Below are positions 44,800 through 53,719 of a stretch of DNA of 64,000 nt, in pieces; the first letter of the stretch is position 1; every line of letters starts with the position of its first letter. The stretch is from the NCBI GenBank assembly GCA_938028835.1, contig CALIMJ010000008.1:1-64000 (forward strand), read 5' to 3'. The translations under genes were made by a program, and so were the position numbers. Source of the stretch: an uncultured bacterium (GTDB taxonomy: Bacteria; Sysuimicrobiota; Sysuimicrobiia; Sysuimicrobiales; Sysuimicrobiaceae). Below the pieces are notes generated by a model. That model was not told the DNA's origin and searched no databases. It saw nothing but the letters and a program-made list of their open reading frames with translations.

Positions 44800-45560
44800 G
44801 GGAAGGGCCGGTGGAGCTGGAGCAGGTACGGCGCGACCTTCGCACGCGCTACGTGGGCCGCCGCGTTCACTGGTTCGAGCAGGTGACCTCCACCAACGAC
44901 GTGGCCCGCAGTCTGGCGGAGCAGGGGGCTCCGGAGGGGACGGTGGTGCTGGCCCGCGCCCAGACGGAGGGCCGGGGAAGGCTGGGAAGGCGCTGGATCT
45001 CCCCCCCCGGCGGCCTCTGGCTTTCAGTGGTGCTGCGGCCCCTCGCGGCCCCGCACGAGCTGCCGCGCCTCGCGCTGGCGGTGGGGGTGGCGTGCAGCCG
45101 CGCCGTAGAGCGCGCCTGCGGGGTGTCGTTGGGGCTGCGGTGGCCCAACGACCTGGTGGTGGAGGGCAGGAAGGTGGGCGGCGTCCTGGTGGAGTCCGGA
45201 CCCGAGGTGCGGTGGGTGGTGGTGGGGGTGGGGATCAACGTGGCCGTGGCTGCGGACCAGCTGCCGGAGGGAGCTGCCTCCCTGCAGGACGCCGTCCCCG
45301 GGCCGGTGGACCGTGCCGCGCTGCTGCAGGCTCTGATGTCGGAACTGGAGATCGCCTACGAGCTGTTCCGGGGCGGTGACTGGACTACCCTCCTGGACTG
45401 GTGGCGCCGCAGGTCCACCACCCTGGGCCGCCGCGTCCGCGTGCACGTGCCCTCAGGGGTGTACGAGGGCGTGGCGGAGGACGTGGACGAGGACGGCGCG
45501 CTGGTCCTGCGGCTCCCGGATGGCCGGCGCAAGCGCATCGTGGCGGGGGAGGTGGACTGA
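44796..45560 (+). CDS. birA: Biotin-protein ligase, catalytic form
   Basis: This 254-residue ligase activates biotin as biotinyl-AMP and attaches it to carrier proteins. TSTNDVARSLAEQG, the adenylate loop GRGRLGRRW, LRWPNDLVVEGRKVGGVLVE and a C-terminal SH3-like domain are present. The N-terminal helix-turn-helix of repressor-type BirA is missing, so it does not act as a regulator. The ATG overlaps folK (ATGA). Confidence 0.95.
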   Translation: MREGPVELEQVRRDLRTRYVGRRVHWFEQVTSTNDVARSLAEQGAPEGTVVLARAQTEGRGRLGRRWISPPGGLWLSVVLRPLAAPHELPRLALAVGVACSRAVERACGVSLGLRWPNDLVVEGRKVGGVLVESGPEVRWVVVGVGINVAVAADQLPEGAASLQDAVPGPVDRAALLQALMSELEIAYELFRGGDWTTLLDWWRRRSTTLGRRVRVHVPSGVYEGVAEDVDEDGALVLRLPDGRRKRIVAGEVD

Positions 45561-45574
45561 GAGGAGGGAAGAGG

Positions 45575-46543
45575 ATGCCCGGCATCACGGACGTGGAGGG
45601 ACTGGCAGTCGGCCACGCCACCCACCGCGAGGCCGCCACGGGCTGTACGGTGGTTTTGTGCGAGGCGGGAGCGACCGCAGGCGTGGAGGTGCGGGGCAGC
45701 GCCCCGGGGACGCGCGAGACGGACCTGTTGCACCCGCTGAACCGGGTCCACCAGGTACACGGCGTCCTCCTGACGGGCGGCAGCGCCTTCGGCCTGGCAG
45801 CCGCGGACGGCGTGATGCGCTACCTGGAGGAGCGGGGAGCGGGCTACGACGTGGTGGTGGCGAAGGTCCCCATCGTGCCCGCGGCGGTGATCTTCGACCT
45901 GTGGCTGGGCCGTCCCGACGTGCGGCCGGACGCCGCCATGGGTTACGCCGCCTGCCAGGCTGCCTCCAGCGGTCCCGTGGAGGAGGGCAGCGTGGGCGCC
46001 GGCACCGGCGCCACCGTGGGCAAGCTGCTGGGCCCCGCGGGCGCCATGAAGGGCGGGGTGGGCACGTGGGGCGCGGTCCTCCCGGGCGGGCGGGTGGTGG
46101 CGGCGCTAGTGGTGGTGAACGCCGTGGGCGACGTGCTGGCGCCAGACGGTTCGGTGCTGGCCGGGACGCGGGACCCGGCCACGGGCGAGCTGGTAGGCTC
46201 GGCGGCGCTGCTGCAGAGCGGCTACGTCCCCCCGCGGATGCTGGGGCAGAGCACGGTGATCGGGGTGGTGGCCACCAACGTGGCGCTGTCCAAGGTGGAG
46301 TGCAACCGGCTGGCGCGGGTGGCCCACCACGGGCTGGCGCAGGCCGTGTCCCCGTCCCACACCACCCTGGATGGCGACACCTTCTTCGCCCTCAGCACGG
46401 GGCAGGTGGAGGGTGCCTACGACGGGGTGGCGGCCGCAGTCCCTGGGGTGGTAGCGGAGGCCATCCGGCGGGCGGTGCGCACGGCCTGGGGCCTTCACGG
46501 CATCCCGGGCCTGGCAGACTCCGCCGGAACCGGGGCGGGCTGA
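45575..46543 (+). CDS. P1/S58-family self-cleaving hydrolase
   Basis: This 322-residue protein belongs to the DmpA/NylC N-terminal-nucleophile group. LLTGGSAFGLAAADGVMRYLEE, VGAGTGATVGKLLG and the late HTTLDGDTFFALST are typical. By comparison with NylC the self-cleavage point is before the serine in GQSTVIGVVATN, about residue 226, which then becomes the nucleophile. Known members cut beta-peptides or nylon oligomers. Between birA and pantothenate genes, an amide of pantothenate or pantetheine is an attractive but unproven substrate. GGAGGG precedes the ATG. Confidence 0.85.
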   Translation: MPGITDVEGLAVGHATHREAATGCTVVLCEAGATAGVEVRGSAPGTRETDLLHPLNRVHQVHGVLLTGGSAFGLAAADGVMRYLEERGAGYDVVVAKVPIVPAAVIFDLWLGRPDVRPDAAMGYAACQAASSGPVEEGSVGAGTGATVGKLLGPAGAMKGGVGTWGAVLPGGRVVAALVVVNAVGDVLAPDGSVLAGTRDPATGELVGSAALLQSGYVPPRMLGQSTVIGVVATNVALSKVECNRLARVAHHGLAQAVSPSHTTLDGDTFFALSTGQVEGAYDGVAAAVPGVVAEAIRRAVRTAWGLHGIPGLADSAGTGAG

Positions 46544-46680
46544 ACACCGGGCTTGCGGGAAGCCCGCGGGGCGATTAGGCTGTTGGCAGGCCGGCATCCG
46601 AGAGGAGCCGGACCCCGGCGAACCGACCGCGTTTCGGTCCGTCCGGTACTGGACAAACCAGACTGGAACGGAGGTGCACG
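46544..46680 (+). other. Leader before the ECF S-component gene
   Basis: This 137-base stretch holds a hairpin (CGGGCTT 46548-46554 with AAGCCCG 46560-46566) and a second one (GACCG 46625-46629 with CGGTC 46635-46639). No T run follows. I checked it by eye for thiamine, cobalamin, SAM and FMN leader consensus and saw none. GGAGGTGCACG lies before the ATG. Confidence 0.4.
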
Positions 46681-47469
46681 ATGAACACGACTTCCTCTGC
46701 CTCTCCGCAGGCGCGGAGAGGCTTTCGTTTGAGCGCCCACGACCTGACCGTGGTGGGGGCGCTGGGGGCGGTGAGCGCCGTCCTGGGCACCGTGCCAGGC
46801 CTCGGGTTCATCCCCGCTCCCACGCCTGCGGGTGCGGCCACCACCATGCACATCCCGGTCATCCTGGCCGGGATGGCCCGCGGGCCGCTCGCGGGAGCCC
46901 TGGTGGGCGCGGTGTTCGGCTTCTTCAGCTTCACCCGGGCCACCCTCCCCTTCTTCAAGGATCCCCTGATCGCGTTCGTCCCGCGGCTGCTCATCGGGGT
47001 CGTGAGCGCCTACGCCTTCACGGCGCTCACCCACCGGGCCTCACGGCTGGTGGCGGCGCTGGCCTGCGGGGCCGCGGTGTTCACCGCCCTCGGCCCGGGT
47101 GCGGCGGCGTTCGAGGCAGCCTTCGGGGCCGGCCGCGTCCCGCGGAGCTGGCTGGTGGAGCTGTACCACGCGGTGGCCGCGGCCACCGCGCCCGCCCCGT
47201 GGGTGGGGCTGGTGGCGGGGCTAGGGGGCGCGCTGGCCGCGTACAGGGCGCTGCGGGGGGACGACGCGCCCGTGGGTGCGGCGGTGGTGGTGGGGACGTT
47301 GACCAACACCGTGGGCGTGCTGAGCCTCATCGTGCTGCGGTTCCCGGAGATGATGCCGCCCGGCGCAGCGTTCCTGGTGGGGGCCACCCACGGCCTGCCG
47401 GAGGCGGTGCTGGCGGTGGTGGTCACCGTCCCCGTGTACCGCGCCCTGCGGTCGGCGCGGTTGGTGTAA
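46681..47469 (+). CDS. ECF transporter S component, pantothenate candidate
   Basis: This 262-residue membrane protein has about six to seven helices with the S-component layout: LTVVGALGAVSAVLGTVPG, then HIPVILAGMARGPLAGALVGAVFGFFSF. S components bind one vitamin and need the shared EcfA, EcfA' and EcfT module, none of which is in the window. It lies 11 bases before coaX and after birA, so pantothenate is the first guess and biotin the second. The substrate is inferred only from neighbours. Confidence 0.75.
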   Translation: MNTTSSASPQARRGFRLSAHDLTVVGALGAVSAVLGTVPGLGFIPAPTPAGAATTMHIPVILAGMARGPLAGALVGAVFGFFSFTRATLPFFKDPLIAFVPRLLIGVVSAYAFTALTHRASRLVAALACGAAVFTALGPGAAAFEAAFGAGRVPRSWLVELYHAVAAATAPAPWVGLVAGLGGALAAYRALRGDDAPVGAAVVVGTLTNTVGVLSLIVLRFPEMMPPGAAFLVGATHGLPEAVLAVVVTVPVYRALRSARLV

Positions 47470-47480
47470 AGGGGGGAGAG

Positions 47481-48272
47481 GTGCTCCTGGCCGTCAACGT
47501 GAACAACACCCAGATCAAGCTGGCCATCTACTCCGACCCCGAAAGGGACGCCCAGCCTCGGGTGCACTGGCGGGTGTCCACGGAGTTGCGGAAGACGGAG
47601 GACGAGTACGGCATCCTGTTCGCCCACCTGTTCGAGCACGCGGGGCTGGCCCTCCGGGACGTGACGGACGTGGCGGTGTCGTGCGTGGTACCGCCGCTGC
47701 TGGACACCATGGAGCGGCTCTGCGAGCGGTACTTCGGGACGCAGCCGTTGGTGGTGGGGCCCGGCATCCGCACGGGGATGCGGATCCTGTACGAGAACCC
47801 CAGGGAGGTGGGCGCCGACCGCATCTGCAACGCGGTGGCCGCCTTCGCCAAGTACGGCGGACCCAGCGTGGTGTGCGACTTCGGCACGGCCACCACCTTC
47901 ACCGCGGTCTCCCGGGACGGTGACTTCCTGGGTGGGGCCATCGCCCCCGGGATCGGGATCTCCCTCGACGCCCTGGCGGAGCACACCGCACAGCTGCCCC
48001 GCATCGACCTGGAGAAACCGCGCAGCGCCATCGGTCGGTCCACCGTGGCCGCCATGCAGGCGGGCGTGTACTACGGGTTCGTGGGGCAGGTGGAGGAGAT
48101 CGTCCGCCGCATCCAGCGGGAGCTGGGCGAACCCGCCACCGTGATCGCCACGGGTGGCTGGGCCCGGCTGCTGGCGGAGGAGCTGACGTGCATCCACCAC
48201 CACGACCCCCTGCTGACCCTGGAGGGCCTCCGGATCCTGTTCCTCCGGAACCGACGGGCGGAGGTCCGGTAG
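47481..48272 (+). CDS. coaX: Type III pantothenate kinase
   Basis: This 263-residue ASKHA-fold kinase starts coenzyme A synthesis. GADRICNAVAAFAKYG and CDFGTATTFTAV and the closing GGAIAPGIGISLDALAEHTAQLP are intact. The N-terminal phosphate loop, usually DxGNT, reads NVNNTQIK, so the aspartate is replaced by asparagine. It has GGGGGGAGAG before the GTG at 47481. It is last in the vitamin operon. Confidence 0.93.
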   Translation: MLLAVNVNNTQIKLAIYSDPERDAQPRVHWRVSTELRKTEDEYGILFAHLFEHAGLALRDVTDVAVSCVVPPLLDTMERLCERYFGTQPLVVGPGIRTGMRILYENPREVGADRICNAVAAFAKYGGPSVVCDFGTATTFTAVSRDGDFLGGAIAPGIGISLDALAEHTAQLPRIDLEKPRSAIGRSTVAAMQAGVYYGFVGQVEEIVRRIQRELGEPATVIATGGWARLLAEELTCIHHHDPLLTLEGLRILFLRNRRAEVR

Positions 48273-48321
48273 GCGGCGTCCGCCGGCAGCCCGGGGCCGG
48301 GCCCCGTGGTACATTGGCGTC

Positions 48322-49299
48322 GTGAAGCGGATCGTCAGCGTGAGCCTGGGCTCGTCCCGGCGGGACAGTCGCCTGGAGCTGGAGCTGCTGGGCGAGCCGG
48401 TGGTGGTGGAGCGGGTGGGGACCGACGGGGACCTGCGCCGCTGCGCGCAGCTGCTGGAGTCCCTGGACGGGCAGGCGGACGCCATCGGGCTCGGGGGTAT
48501 GGATCTGTTCCTGCAGGCGGGCAGCCGGCGGTACTACCTGCGGGACGCGGTGCGTCTGGCGCGCCGCGTCCGGCACACGCCGGTGGTGGACGGAAGCGGG
48601 CTCAAGCAGGCGTGGGAGCCGTACGTGGTCCTGCACTACCTCCCCGAGGTGGTGGCCTACTCCCTGCGCGGCCGCCGGGTGCTGCAGGTGAGCTCGGTGG
48701 ACCGGTACGGGATGGCGGAAGCCTTCGCCCGTGCGGGCGCCCGGGTGGTCTACGGGGACTTCCTGTTCGCCCTGGGTCTGCCCTTCCCCCTGCGGTCGTT
48801 GCGCGCGGTGCACGTCCTGGCTGCCCTGCTGCTTCCGTTCCTCACCCAGCTGCCGGTTGGGTGGCTGTACCCCACCGGGGCGCGGCAGGAGCGTACCACC
48901 CCGCGGTACGGGGGGTATTTCCGCTGGGCCGAGGTGGTGGCGGGGGACTTCCACTTCATCCGCCGGTACATGCCCGACGACCTACGGGACAAGGTGGTGC
49001 TGACCCAGACCCTCACGCGCCAGGACGTGGAGGAGCTGCGGCGGCGCGGCGTGGCGCTGCTGGTCACCGTGACGCCGGAGATCGGCGGACGGTCCTTGGG
49101 GACCAACGTGTTCCAGGCGCTGGTGGTGGCGTTCGCCGGCAAGCCTCCGGAGGCCATCGCGCCCGGGGAGTACGTGGAGTGGATGCAGCGCCTGGGCTTC
49201 CGGCCGCGGGTGGAGTGGCTGAACGCCCCGCGGTCCGAGGAGCTGCGCCGCCTGTACGACCCTCAGGCCCAGGACGCGGCGGGGGGAAGGACGGCGTAG
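48322..49299 (+). CDS. Quinate 5-dehydrogenase-like protein
   Basis: This 325-residue protein matches a family annotated as quinate 5-dehydrogenase in anaerobic Bacillota, but biochemical proof is weak. Typical segments are VSVSLGSSRRDSRLELELLGE, IGLGGMDLFL, VDGSGLKQ, YGDFLFALGLPFPLRSLRAV and ITPEIGGRSLGTN-like VTPEIGGRSLGTN. TACATT ends six bases before the GTG without a ribosome site, so the message may be leaderless. A perfect GC hairpin (CGGGGC-CGG-GCCCCG) lies just upstream. It is three bases from the next gene and probably acts with it. Confidence 0.75.
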   Translation: MKRIVSVSLGSSRRDSRLELELLGEPVVVERVGTDGDLRRCAQLLESLDGQADAIGLGGMDLFLQAGSRRYYLRDAVRLARRVRHTPVVDGSGLKQAWEPYVVLHYLPEVVAYSLRGRRVLQVSSVDRYGMAEAFARAGARVVYGDFLFALGLPFPLRSLRAVHVLAALLLPFLTQLPVGWLYPTGARQERTTPRYGGYFRWAEVVAGDFHFIRRYMPDDLRDKVVLTQTLTRQDVEELRRRGVALLVTVTPEIGGRSLGTNVFQALVVAFAGKPPEAIAPGEYVEWMQRLGFRPRVEWLNAPRSEELRRLYDPQAQDAAGGRTA

Positions 49300-49302
49300 G
49301 CG

Positions 49303-50430
49303 GTGGAGCGTTTCGCCTTCGTGATCCACCCGCTCCAGGCGGAGGACTTCTCGCGCAAGTACCCCTTCACCCGGGCGTTGCCACCCCGGTGGGTAGAGGC
49401 GGCCTTCCGCAGGGTGCCGCCCCTGGTCGTCTCCCACATCACCGGGATCCGCTCCGCCGTCGGGAAACAGGCGGAGGGGTGGTTCATCGGACTGCCCCTC
49501 ACTCCCCGGGTCCTGCTAGCCTCGGACCCGGAGTTCGTCTACAGCCGCCTCGTACGCTGCGCGGAGATCGCCCACCGGCTGGGAGCCCGCATCCTGGGGC
49601 TCGGGGCTTTCACCAAGATCGTGGGCGACCGCGGGGTGACGGTGGCCGCGCGGTCGCCCATCCCCGTGACCACGGGCAACTCGTACACCGCCGCCACGGC
49701 GGTGGAGGGCGCCCTGGTGGCCGCGCAGCGCCTGGACATCGTCCCGTCCCGAGCGCGAGCTGCGGTGGTGGGAGCCACGGGTGCCATCGGGGCCGCCTGC
49801 GCCCGGCTGCTGGCCCGCCAGGTGGGGCAGCTGACCCTGGTGGCCCGCGGGCGGGAACGTTTGGAGGAGCTGGCAGACCAGATCCGGGCGGAATCCGCCT
49901 GCTCCGTGGAGGCCACCGATCGGGTTCGGGAGGCCGTGCGGGGGGCGGACATCGTGCTCACGGTCACGAGCGCCACCACGGTGTTGGTGGAGCCGGAGGA
50001 CCTGAAGCCGGGCGCGGTGGTGTGCGACGTGGCCCGGCCCCGGAACGTGTCCCGGGAGGTGTACGCGCGCCGCGACGACGTGCTGGTCCTGGATGGGGGG
50101 GTGATCCAGGTGCCAGGGGAGGTGGACTTCGGTTTGGACTTCGGATTCCCCCCCGGCACCTGCGAGGCGTGCATGGCCGAGACCATGGCGTTGGCCCTGG
50201 AGGGCCGGTACGAGTCCTACACCGTGGGCGCGGACGTCCGGCTGGACCGCGTGGAGGAGATCGCCCGCATCGCGCGCAAGCACGGGTTCCGGCTGGCAGG
50301 CTTCCGGCGGTTCGAGCGCGCCATCGGCGACGAGGAGGTGGAGCGGATCCGGAAGCGGACCCGGGGCCTCAGCGCGGCGGGTGGACCCCCGTTTGAAGGA
50401 TTTGAAGGAACCGGTGGCAGCGCCGTATAA
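49303..50430 (+). CDS. Acyl-ACP reductase/shikimate-dehydrogenase-like protein
   Basis: This 375-residue protein resembles cyanobacterial long-chain acyl-ACP reductase. LGLGAFTKIV and TTGNSYTAATAVEG form the first domain, AAVVGATGAIGAACARLLA is the NAD(P) Rossmann loop, and CEACMAETMALALEGR carries a cysteine where the reductase has its catalytic one. Substrate could be an acyl thioester or an unrelated acid. The start is GTG three bases after its partner. The last 30 residues are low in complexity. Confidence 0.75.
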   Translation: MERFAFVIHPLQAEDFSRKYPFTRALPPRWVEAAFRRVPPLVVSHITGIRSAVGKQAEGWFIGLPLTPRVLLASDPEFVYSRLVRCAEIAHRLGARILGLGAFTKIVGDRGVTVAARSPIPVTTGNSYTAATAVEGALVAAQRLDIVPSRARAAVVGATGAIGAACARLLARQVGQLTLVARGRERLEELADQIRAESACSVEATDRVREAVRGADIVLTVTSATTVLVEPEDLKPGAVVCDVARPRNVSREVYARRDDVLVLDGGVIQVPGEVDFGLDFGFPPGTCEACMAETMALALEGRYESYTVGADVRLDRVEEIARIARKHGFRLAGFRRFERAIGDEEVERIRKRTRGLSAAGGPPFEGFEGTGGSAV

Positions 50431-50431
50431 T
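50402..50431 (+). promoter_or_regulatory. Promoter of greA
   Basis: TTGAAG (50402-50407) and a perfect TATAAT (50426-50431) are 18 bases apart. It overlaps the end of the preceding gene and would start RNA near 50438. Confidence 0.75.
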
Positions 50432-50451
50432 ACCCTAGGAAACAGGGGACG

Positions 50452-50482
50452 CTGTGGGCGCGGGCCCACGGTGTTTTCTTTT
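50452..50482 (+). terminator. Attenuator-like terminator in the greA leader
   Basis: GTGGGC (50454-50459) and GCCCAC (50464-50469) form a stem, extended by two weaker pairs, followed by GGTGTTTTCTTTT. It lies between the greA promoter and the gene, so a leader RNA of about 45 bases would often end there. Escherichia coli greA has a comparable terminator in its leader. Confidence 0.75.
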
Positions 50483-50553
50483 CCCGCGGCACGGTTTTTG
50501 CCCACGCCCCCTGTGAGTCCACCGGCGAGAAGCCGGGACGACCGGGAGACCGT

Positions 50554-51024
50554 ATGGAGAAGGAAACGTTCCTCACCCCGGAAGGGCTCAGGCGGCTGGA
50601 GGAGGAGCTGGAGTACCTCAAGACCGTCAAGCGCAAGGAAGTGGCCGAGCGGATCAAGCAGGCCAAGGCCTTCGGCGACCTGAGCGAGAACTCGGAGTAC
50701 GAGGACGCGAAGAACGAGCAGGCCTTCGTGGAAGGACGGATCCTGGCCCTGGAGCAGCTGCTGCGGAACGCCAAGGTCATCCAGGGCAACGGGGCTTCCG
50801 GGGAGGTGACCGTCGGATCCCGGGTCCGGGTCCGGGACCTGGCGAACGGGGAGGAGTACGAGTACTGGATCGTGGGTTCGGCGGAGGCGGACCCCTCGCA
50901 GGCCCGCATCTCCAACGAGTCCCCGGTGGGGCGCGCGCTGCTGGGGCGGCGTCCCGGGGAGGTGGTGGAGGTGCAGGTGCCTGCGGGGTTCTTGCGGCTC
51001 CAGATCACGGGCCTGGGTTCCTAG
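50554..51024 (+). CDS. greA: Transcription elongation factor GreA
   Basis: This 156-residue factor rescues backtracked RNA polymerase by stimulating RNA cleavage. The N-terminal coiled coil carries the acidic tip as [17 protein letters not shown], and the C-terminal FKBP-like domain has GSRVRVRDL and [18 protein letters not shown]. The ATG at 50554 starts [13 protein letters not shown] terminator-like hairpin in its leader suggests control by termination, possibly by GreA itself. Confidence 0.97.
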   Translation: MEKETFLTPEGLRRLEEELEYLKTVKRKEVAERIKQAKAFGDLSENSEYEDAKNEQAFVEGRILALEQLLRNAKVIQGNGASGEVTVGSRVRVRDLANGEEYEYWIVGSAEADPSQARISNESPVGRALLGRRPGEVVEVQVPAGFLRLQITGLGS

Positions 51025-51249
51025 GTCCCGGTCCGGTTCTGAGCAGCGCGGGAGCCGCCGGGCCGCCGGCGGTTCTCTGTTTGAGGTCGGCGCGGGAATG
51101 AACGCGACCGGCGGCGGCGTTGGACGGGTGGCCGGGAGTGCCGGCGCCGGGATCGGGATGAAGGAGAGGGGGACCCGGGTTGCGAAACCGTCCTGTGGAG
51201 GAAGATCGGGAGGACGGAGCCGGAGGGCGAGGCCGGTAGGGGGCAGCGG
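51025..51249. other. Region between greA and clpC
   Basis: About 225 bases without a convincing gene. GAGCCGCCGG and CCGGCGGTTCTC (near 51050-51077) form a hairpin followed by TGTTT, a weak terminator for greA. I see no CtsR-like repeat before clpC, and no ctsR or mcsAB genes are here. Confidence 0.45.
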
Positions 51250-53715
51250 ATGCCGATGTTCGAGCGGTTCACGGAGCGCGCGCGGCGCGTGATCATCCTG
51301 GCCCAGGATGAGGCGAAACGGCTCAACCACAGCGCGGTGGGCACCGAGCACATCCTGCTCGGGATCGTTCGGGAAGGCGAGGGGGTAGCCAGCAAGGTCC
51401 TGGAGAGCCTGCACATCTCGCCGGAGCGCATCCGGGCGGAGATCGAGAGCGCCATCGGCCGGGGTGACCGCACCCCGTACGAGGAGGTGACCTTCACCCC
51501 GCGCGCCAAGAAGGTGCTGGAGCTGGCGCTGGACGAGGCGCGGCGGCTCGGTCACAACTACATCGGCACCGAGCACCTGCTGTTGGGTCTCATCCGGGAG
51601 GGGGAAGGGGTAGCGGCCCGGGTGCTCGAGGCCATGGGAGCGGATCTGGAACGGGTCCGGGCCCAGGTGGTGTACCTGCTCGGGGAGGAGGGGACGTCCA
51701 CGTACACGCGGCCTTCCAGCAAGACGCCGACCCTGGACGAGTTCGGCCGGGACCTGACCAAGATGGCCCGGGAGGGGAAGCTGGACCCCGTCATCGGACG
51801 GGAGCGGGAGATCGAGCGGGTCATCCAGATCCTCAGCCGACGGACGAAGAACAACCCGGCCCTCATCGGGGAACCCGGGGTCGGAAAGACGGCCATCGTG
51901 GAGGGCCTCGCGCAGCGCATCGTCCGGGGGGACGTGCCGGAGAGCCTGCGGGGCAAGCGGGTAGTGCAGCTGGACCTGGCGGCTCTGGTGGCCGGCACCA
52001 AGTACCGGGGTGAGTTCGAAGAGCGCATGAAGAAGGTGATGGACGAGATCCGCAAGGCCCAGGGCGAGGTCATCCTGTTCGTGGACGAGCTACACACCCT
52101 GGTGGGCGCGGGGGCCGCGGAGGGGGCCATCGACGCCAGCAACATCCTCAAGCCCGCCCTCGCCCGCGGGGAGCTGCAGTGCATCGGGGCCACCACCCTC
52201 GACGAGTTCCGGAAGTACATCGAGCGGGACGCGGCCCTGGAGCGCCGCTTCGCGCCCATCCTGGTGGCGGAGCCCACGGTGGAGCAGACGGTGGAGATCC
52301 TCCGGGGCCTTCGGGAGCGGTACGAGGCGCACCACGGGGTCCGGATCAGCGACGGCGCCCTGGTGGCCGCGGCCACCCTCGCGGAGAAGTACATCACGGA
52401 CCGGTTCCTCCCCGACAAGGCCATCGACCTGATGGACGAGGCCGCCAGCCGCATCCGGCTACAGGCCTCCTTCCTGCCCAGCGAGGTCCGGCAGGCCATG
52501 GAGCGGGTCGAGAAGACCCGCCGGGAGAAGGAGGAGGCCATCAAGAACCAGGACTTCGAGCGAGCCGCGCAGCTGCGGGACCGGGAGAAGGCCCTGCGGC
52601 AGAAACTAGAGGAGCTGGAGGCCAGCCGCCGCAGCCAGCGGGGTCGCGACCTCACCGTGGTCACGGAGGACGACATCGCAGAGATCGTGTCCAGCTGGAC
52701 GGGCATCCCCGTGACGAAGCTCATGCAGGAGGAGACGGAAAAGCTCCTCAAGATGGAGGAGAAGCTGCACGAGCGGATCGTGGGTCAGGAGGAGGCGGTC
52801 GCCGCGGTGTCCCGGGCGGTCCGCCGCGCCCGGGCGGGGCTGAAGGACCCCAAGCGGCCCATCGGGTCCTTCATCTTCCTGGGGCCCACGGGCGTGGGCA
52901 AGACGGAGCTGGCCCGTGCCCTCGCGGAGTTCCTCTTCGGGGATGAAAACGCCCTGATCCGGATCGACATGTCGGAGTATAGCGAGCGGCACACGGTCTC
53001 GCGCCTGGTGGGCGCACCGCCCGGGTACGTGGGCTACGAGGAGGGCGGCCAGCTCACGGAGCAGGTCCGCCGTCGGCCGTACTCCGTGGTACTGCTGGAC
53101 GAGATCGAGAAGGCGCACCCCGAGGTCTTTAACGTCCTCCTGCAGATCCTGGACGACGGCCGGCTCACGGACGCCCAGGGCCGGACCGTGGACTTCAAGA
53201 ACACCGTCCTCATCATGACCAGCAACGTGGGCGCCCCGCAGATCGAACGGGACGCCCCGGTGTTGGGCTTTCGGGCCACCACGGACGAGCGGGCGGAGCA
53301 GCAGCGGGCCTACGAGCGGATGCGGGACCAGGTGATGGAGGAACTCAAGCGCACCTTCCGCCCGGAGTTCCTGAACCGCATCGACGAGATCATCGTGTTC
53401 CGGCCGCTCACGAAGGAGCAGATGCACGCCATCGTCCGCATCCTCCTGGAGCGGGTGCGGCGGGAGCTGCGGGGCCAGGGGATGGAGATCGAGTTCACCG
53501 ACGCCCTGCGGGAGCTGCTGGTCCAGGAGGGGTTCGACCCCCAGTATGGCGCCCGGCCCCTGCGGCGCGCCATCCAGCGCCTGGTGGAAGACCCCCTGTC
53601 GGACGAGCTGCTGCGCGGGCGGTTCCGCCAGGGGGACCACGTGATCGCGGACGTGCGGGACGGCAAGGTCGTCTTCGAAGGGCCGCGGGAGCCCGTGGGC
53701 GCACAGACGGAGTAG
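51250..53715 (+). CDS. clpC: ATP-dependent Clp protease ATPase subunit ClpC
   Basis: This 821-residue unfoldase has two N-terminal Clp repeats (residues 1-145), AAA-1 with GEPGVGKT, a middle region with the UVR-like [24 protein letters not shown], and AAA-2 with [14 protein letters not shown]. It feeds substrates to ClpP, which is not in this window. The start ATG at 51250 fits the family start [12 protein letters not shown] after two extra residues. It ends five bases before the convergent hpt gene. Confidence 0.97.
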   Translation: MPMFERFTERARRVIILAQDEAKRLNHSAVGTEHILLGIVREGEGVASKVLESLHISPERIRAEIESAIGRGDRTPYEEVTFTPRAKKVLELALDEARRLGHNYIGTEHLLLGLIREGEGVAARVLEAMGADLERVRAQVVYLLGEEGTSTYTRPSSKTPTLDEFGRDLTKMAREGKLDPVIGREREIERVIQILSRRTKNNPALIGEPGVGKTAIVEGLAQRIVRGDVPESLRGKRVVQLDLAALVAGTKYRGEFEERMKKVMDEIRKAQGEVILFVDELHTLVGAGAAEGAIDASNILKPALARGELQCIGATTLDEFRKYIERDAALERRFAPILVAEPTVEQTVEILRGLRERYEAHHGVRISDGALVAAATLAEKYITDRFLPDKAIDLMDEAASRIRLQASFLPSEVRQAMERVEKTRREKEEAIKNQDFERAAQLRDREKALRQKLEELEASRRSQRGRDLTVVTEDDIAEIVSSWTGIPVTKLMQEETEKLLKMEEKLHERIVGQEEAVAAVSRAVRRARAGLKDPKRPIGSFIFLGPTGVGKTELARALAEFLFGDENALIRIDMSEYSERHTVSRLVGAPPGYVGYEEGGQLTEQVRRRPYSVVLLDEIEKAHPEVFNVLLQILDDGRLTDAQGRTVDFKNTVLIMTSNVGAPQIERDAPVLGFRATTDERAEQQRAYERMRDQVMEELKRTFRPEFLNRIDEIIVFRPLTKEQMHAIVRILLERVRRELRGQGMEIEFTDALRELLVQEGFDPQYGARPLRRAIQRLVEDPLSDELLRGRFRQGDHVIADVRDGKVVFEGPREPVGAQTE

Positions 53716-53719
53716 GGCT

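Noticed and set aside
46544-46680. Known riboswitch before the S component
   Set aside because: By eye no consensus for thiamine, cobalamin, SAM or FMN leaders is present.
51098-51292. A 64-residue frame before clpC
   Set aside because: Glycine- and arginine-rich, overlaps the clpC start, no ribosome site.
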